Part shown: piece after piece, positions 5,074 to 5,526 of the stretch
Layout: the number at the start of each line of letters is the position of its first letter
Position numbering within the stretch: the stretch's first letter is position 1
Origin: Palsa-504 sp003136255
Lineage (GTDB): Bacteria > Actinomycetota > Actinomycetes > Streptosporangiales > Streptosporangiaceae
Direction: 5' to 3'
DNA length: 5,526 bases
Assembly: GCA_003136255.1 (NCBI GenBank)
Contig: PLDT01000091.1
Coordinates: 1 to 5,526, forward strand
The notes under the pieces: generated by a model
Told to the model about the DNA's origin: nothing
Database searches by the model: none
What the model saw: the letters and a program-made list of their open reading frames with translations, nothing else
Translations under genes and position numbers: made by a program

Positions 5074-5133
5074 TTGACACATCCGGGCCAGGAGCGGAAT
5101 TCTTGCAAGTTGCAGAACAATTTTTTATGCAAC
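5074..5133 (+). promoter_or_regulatory. Candidate promoter/operator region before the right-edge gene
   Basis: TTGACA at 5074-5079 is a perfect -35 hexamer, but no good -10 lies 16-19 bases downstream (AATTCT at 5098-5103 is the nearest). Next come TTGCAA (5103-5108), GTTGCA (5109-5114), a T6 run (5121-5126) and TGCAAC (5128-5133). GTTGCA and TGCAAC form a perfect 6-bp inverted repeat with 13 bases between. This roughly 35-bp AT-rich patch stands out in the GC-rich window, and the repeated TTGCA/TGCAA words suggest a protein-binding site. The T run could also be a weak terminator for the peptidase, though no strong stem precedes it. Confidence 0.4.
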
Positions 5134-5156
5134 CGACCGGACCGCCGAGGAACCCG

Positions 5157-5526
5157 ATGGACGTGAGGATGCCGATGATCACCAGCGAGAGGGACGGGGA
5201 CCTGATGACCCGCCGGCCGGCGGCCATAGTGACCAGCGAGCACACGCTCAAGATCGAGGCGGCCCGCGCCGGGGTCGGCGTCGGGGAGTACCGGGCCCGG
5301 CTCCGGCAAGGACTGCTGTGGTGCTACCGCTGCCAGGACTGGCACCAGGCCGACGCCTTCCCGGCCGACGCGCGCCGGCACAGCGGCCGGTCCGGATCAT
5401 GCCACCAGGCCATCCGCGCCGCCGCCCGCGACGCGCTCGCCAGCCGAGGCCAGTCCCCCGCGCCGGCCGCCGTATGGGTCATCCGGCGCCCCGGACCGGC
5501 CCCGCAGCCGCCGCCCGGCGGGCAGC
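5157..5526 (+). CDS. Zinc-ribbon-like small protein of unknown function, 3' end outside window
   Basis: An open frame with no stop to the window end, 123 codons visible. The ATG at 5157 has GAGGA (5147-5151) five bases before it. An in-frame ATG at 5127 lies inside the AT-rich patch without a ribosome site, and later starts (ATG 5205 or a GTG near 5229) are possible. Visible parts: a variable first 25 residues; SEHTLKIEAARAGV (28-41) and GEYRARLRQGLLW (43-55), probably helical; then WCYRCQDWH with Cys56, Cys59 and His63, DAFPADARRHSG, and Cys82-His83. The CxxC, aromatic, 'F---R---G---C' order resembles small zinc-ribbon proteins with HNH-like knuckles found in actinobacterial accessory DNA and phages; the usual last CxxC is reduced to Cys-His. 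The tail turns Pro/Ala-rich from about residue 100, probably a linker or disordered end. Coding is supported by consistent third-position GC. Function unknown; nucleic-acid binding is an inference from the cysteine pattern. Confidence 0.65.
   Translation, partial: MDVRMPMITSERDGDLMTRRPAAIVTSEHTLKIEAARAGVGVGEYRARLRQGLLWCYRCQDWHQADAFPADARRHSGRSGSCHQAIRAAARDALASRGQSPAPAAVWVIRRPGPAPQPPPGGQ

Noticed and set aside
5045..5381. Minus-strand open frames opposite the zinc-ribbon gene
   Set aside because: No motif or ribosome site, and they conflict with the better-supported plus-strand frame that has a ribosome site and a cysteine pattern.
1..5526. CRISPR array, tRNA, rRNA or insertion sequence
   Set aside because: I saw no regularly spaced repeats, cloverleaf-like sequence, transposase motifs or paired terminal repeats with target duplications.

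Overview
The window is a very GC-rich stretch with strong G/C preference at third codon positions, GTG as well as ATG starts, Shine-Dalgarno sites and an F420-type luciferase-like oxidoreductase. Together these point to an actinomycete (Actinomycetota); I cannot place it more finely. Two NN runs (318-319 and 1586-1587) show that the sequence is a stitched assembly, and the first one breaks a gene.

Layout. Bases 1-1012 (+) hold the 3' end of a DrrA-type ABC ATPase and, with an ATGA stop/start overlap, its DrrB-type ABC-2 permease partner; part of the permease N-terminus is missing at the NN. A small P-loop (AAA_33-like) kinase on the minus strand (995-1516) converges on the permease, and the two 3' ends overlap by 18 bp. 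Upstream of it on the same strand, past a 230-bp spacer with two adjacent hairpins and the second NN, is an epoxide-hydrolase-like alpha/beta hydrolase (1747-2592). A 119-bp divergent intergenic region with two interlocked palindromes separates it from an F420-dependent LLM-class oxidoreductase (2712-3581, +).

Bases 3582-4321 have no intact gene but are not featureless. They contain apparent remnants: a coding-like frame broken by TGA, a scrap resembling the C-terminus of a PLP-dependent serine/threonine dehydratase, a cytosine-rich tract whose minus strand fits a G-quadruplex pattern, and the C-terminal half of a LuxR-type DNA-binding domain truncated at the front and frameshifted near its end. 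An intact S51 family (dipeptidase E-like) peptidase follows (4322-4990, +). After a 166-bp spacer with a TTGACA hexamer and repeated TTGCA/TGCAA words in an unusually AT-rich patch, an open reading frame with a zinc-ribbon-like CxxC motif runs off the right edge (5157-5526, +).

Working together: the ATPase and permease form one exporter of the daunorubicin/multidrug type. The divergent hydrolase and F420 oxidoreductase could share regulation and act on small organic compounds, but no substrate can be read from sequence. The kinase, the S51 peptidase and the zinc-ribbon protein look like independent accessory genes. I see no clear case for a new multi-gene system; the most unusual parts are the remnant-rich region and the leader of the right-edge gene.
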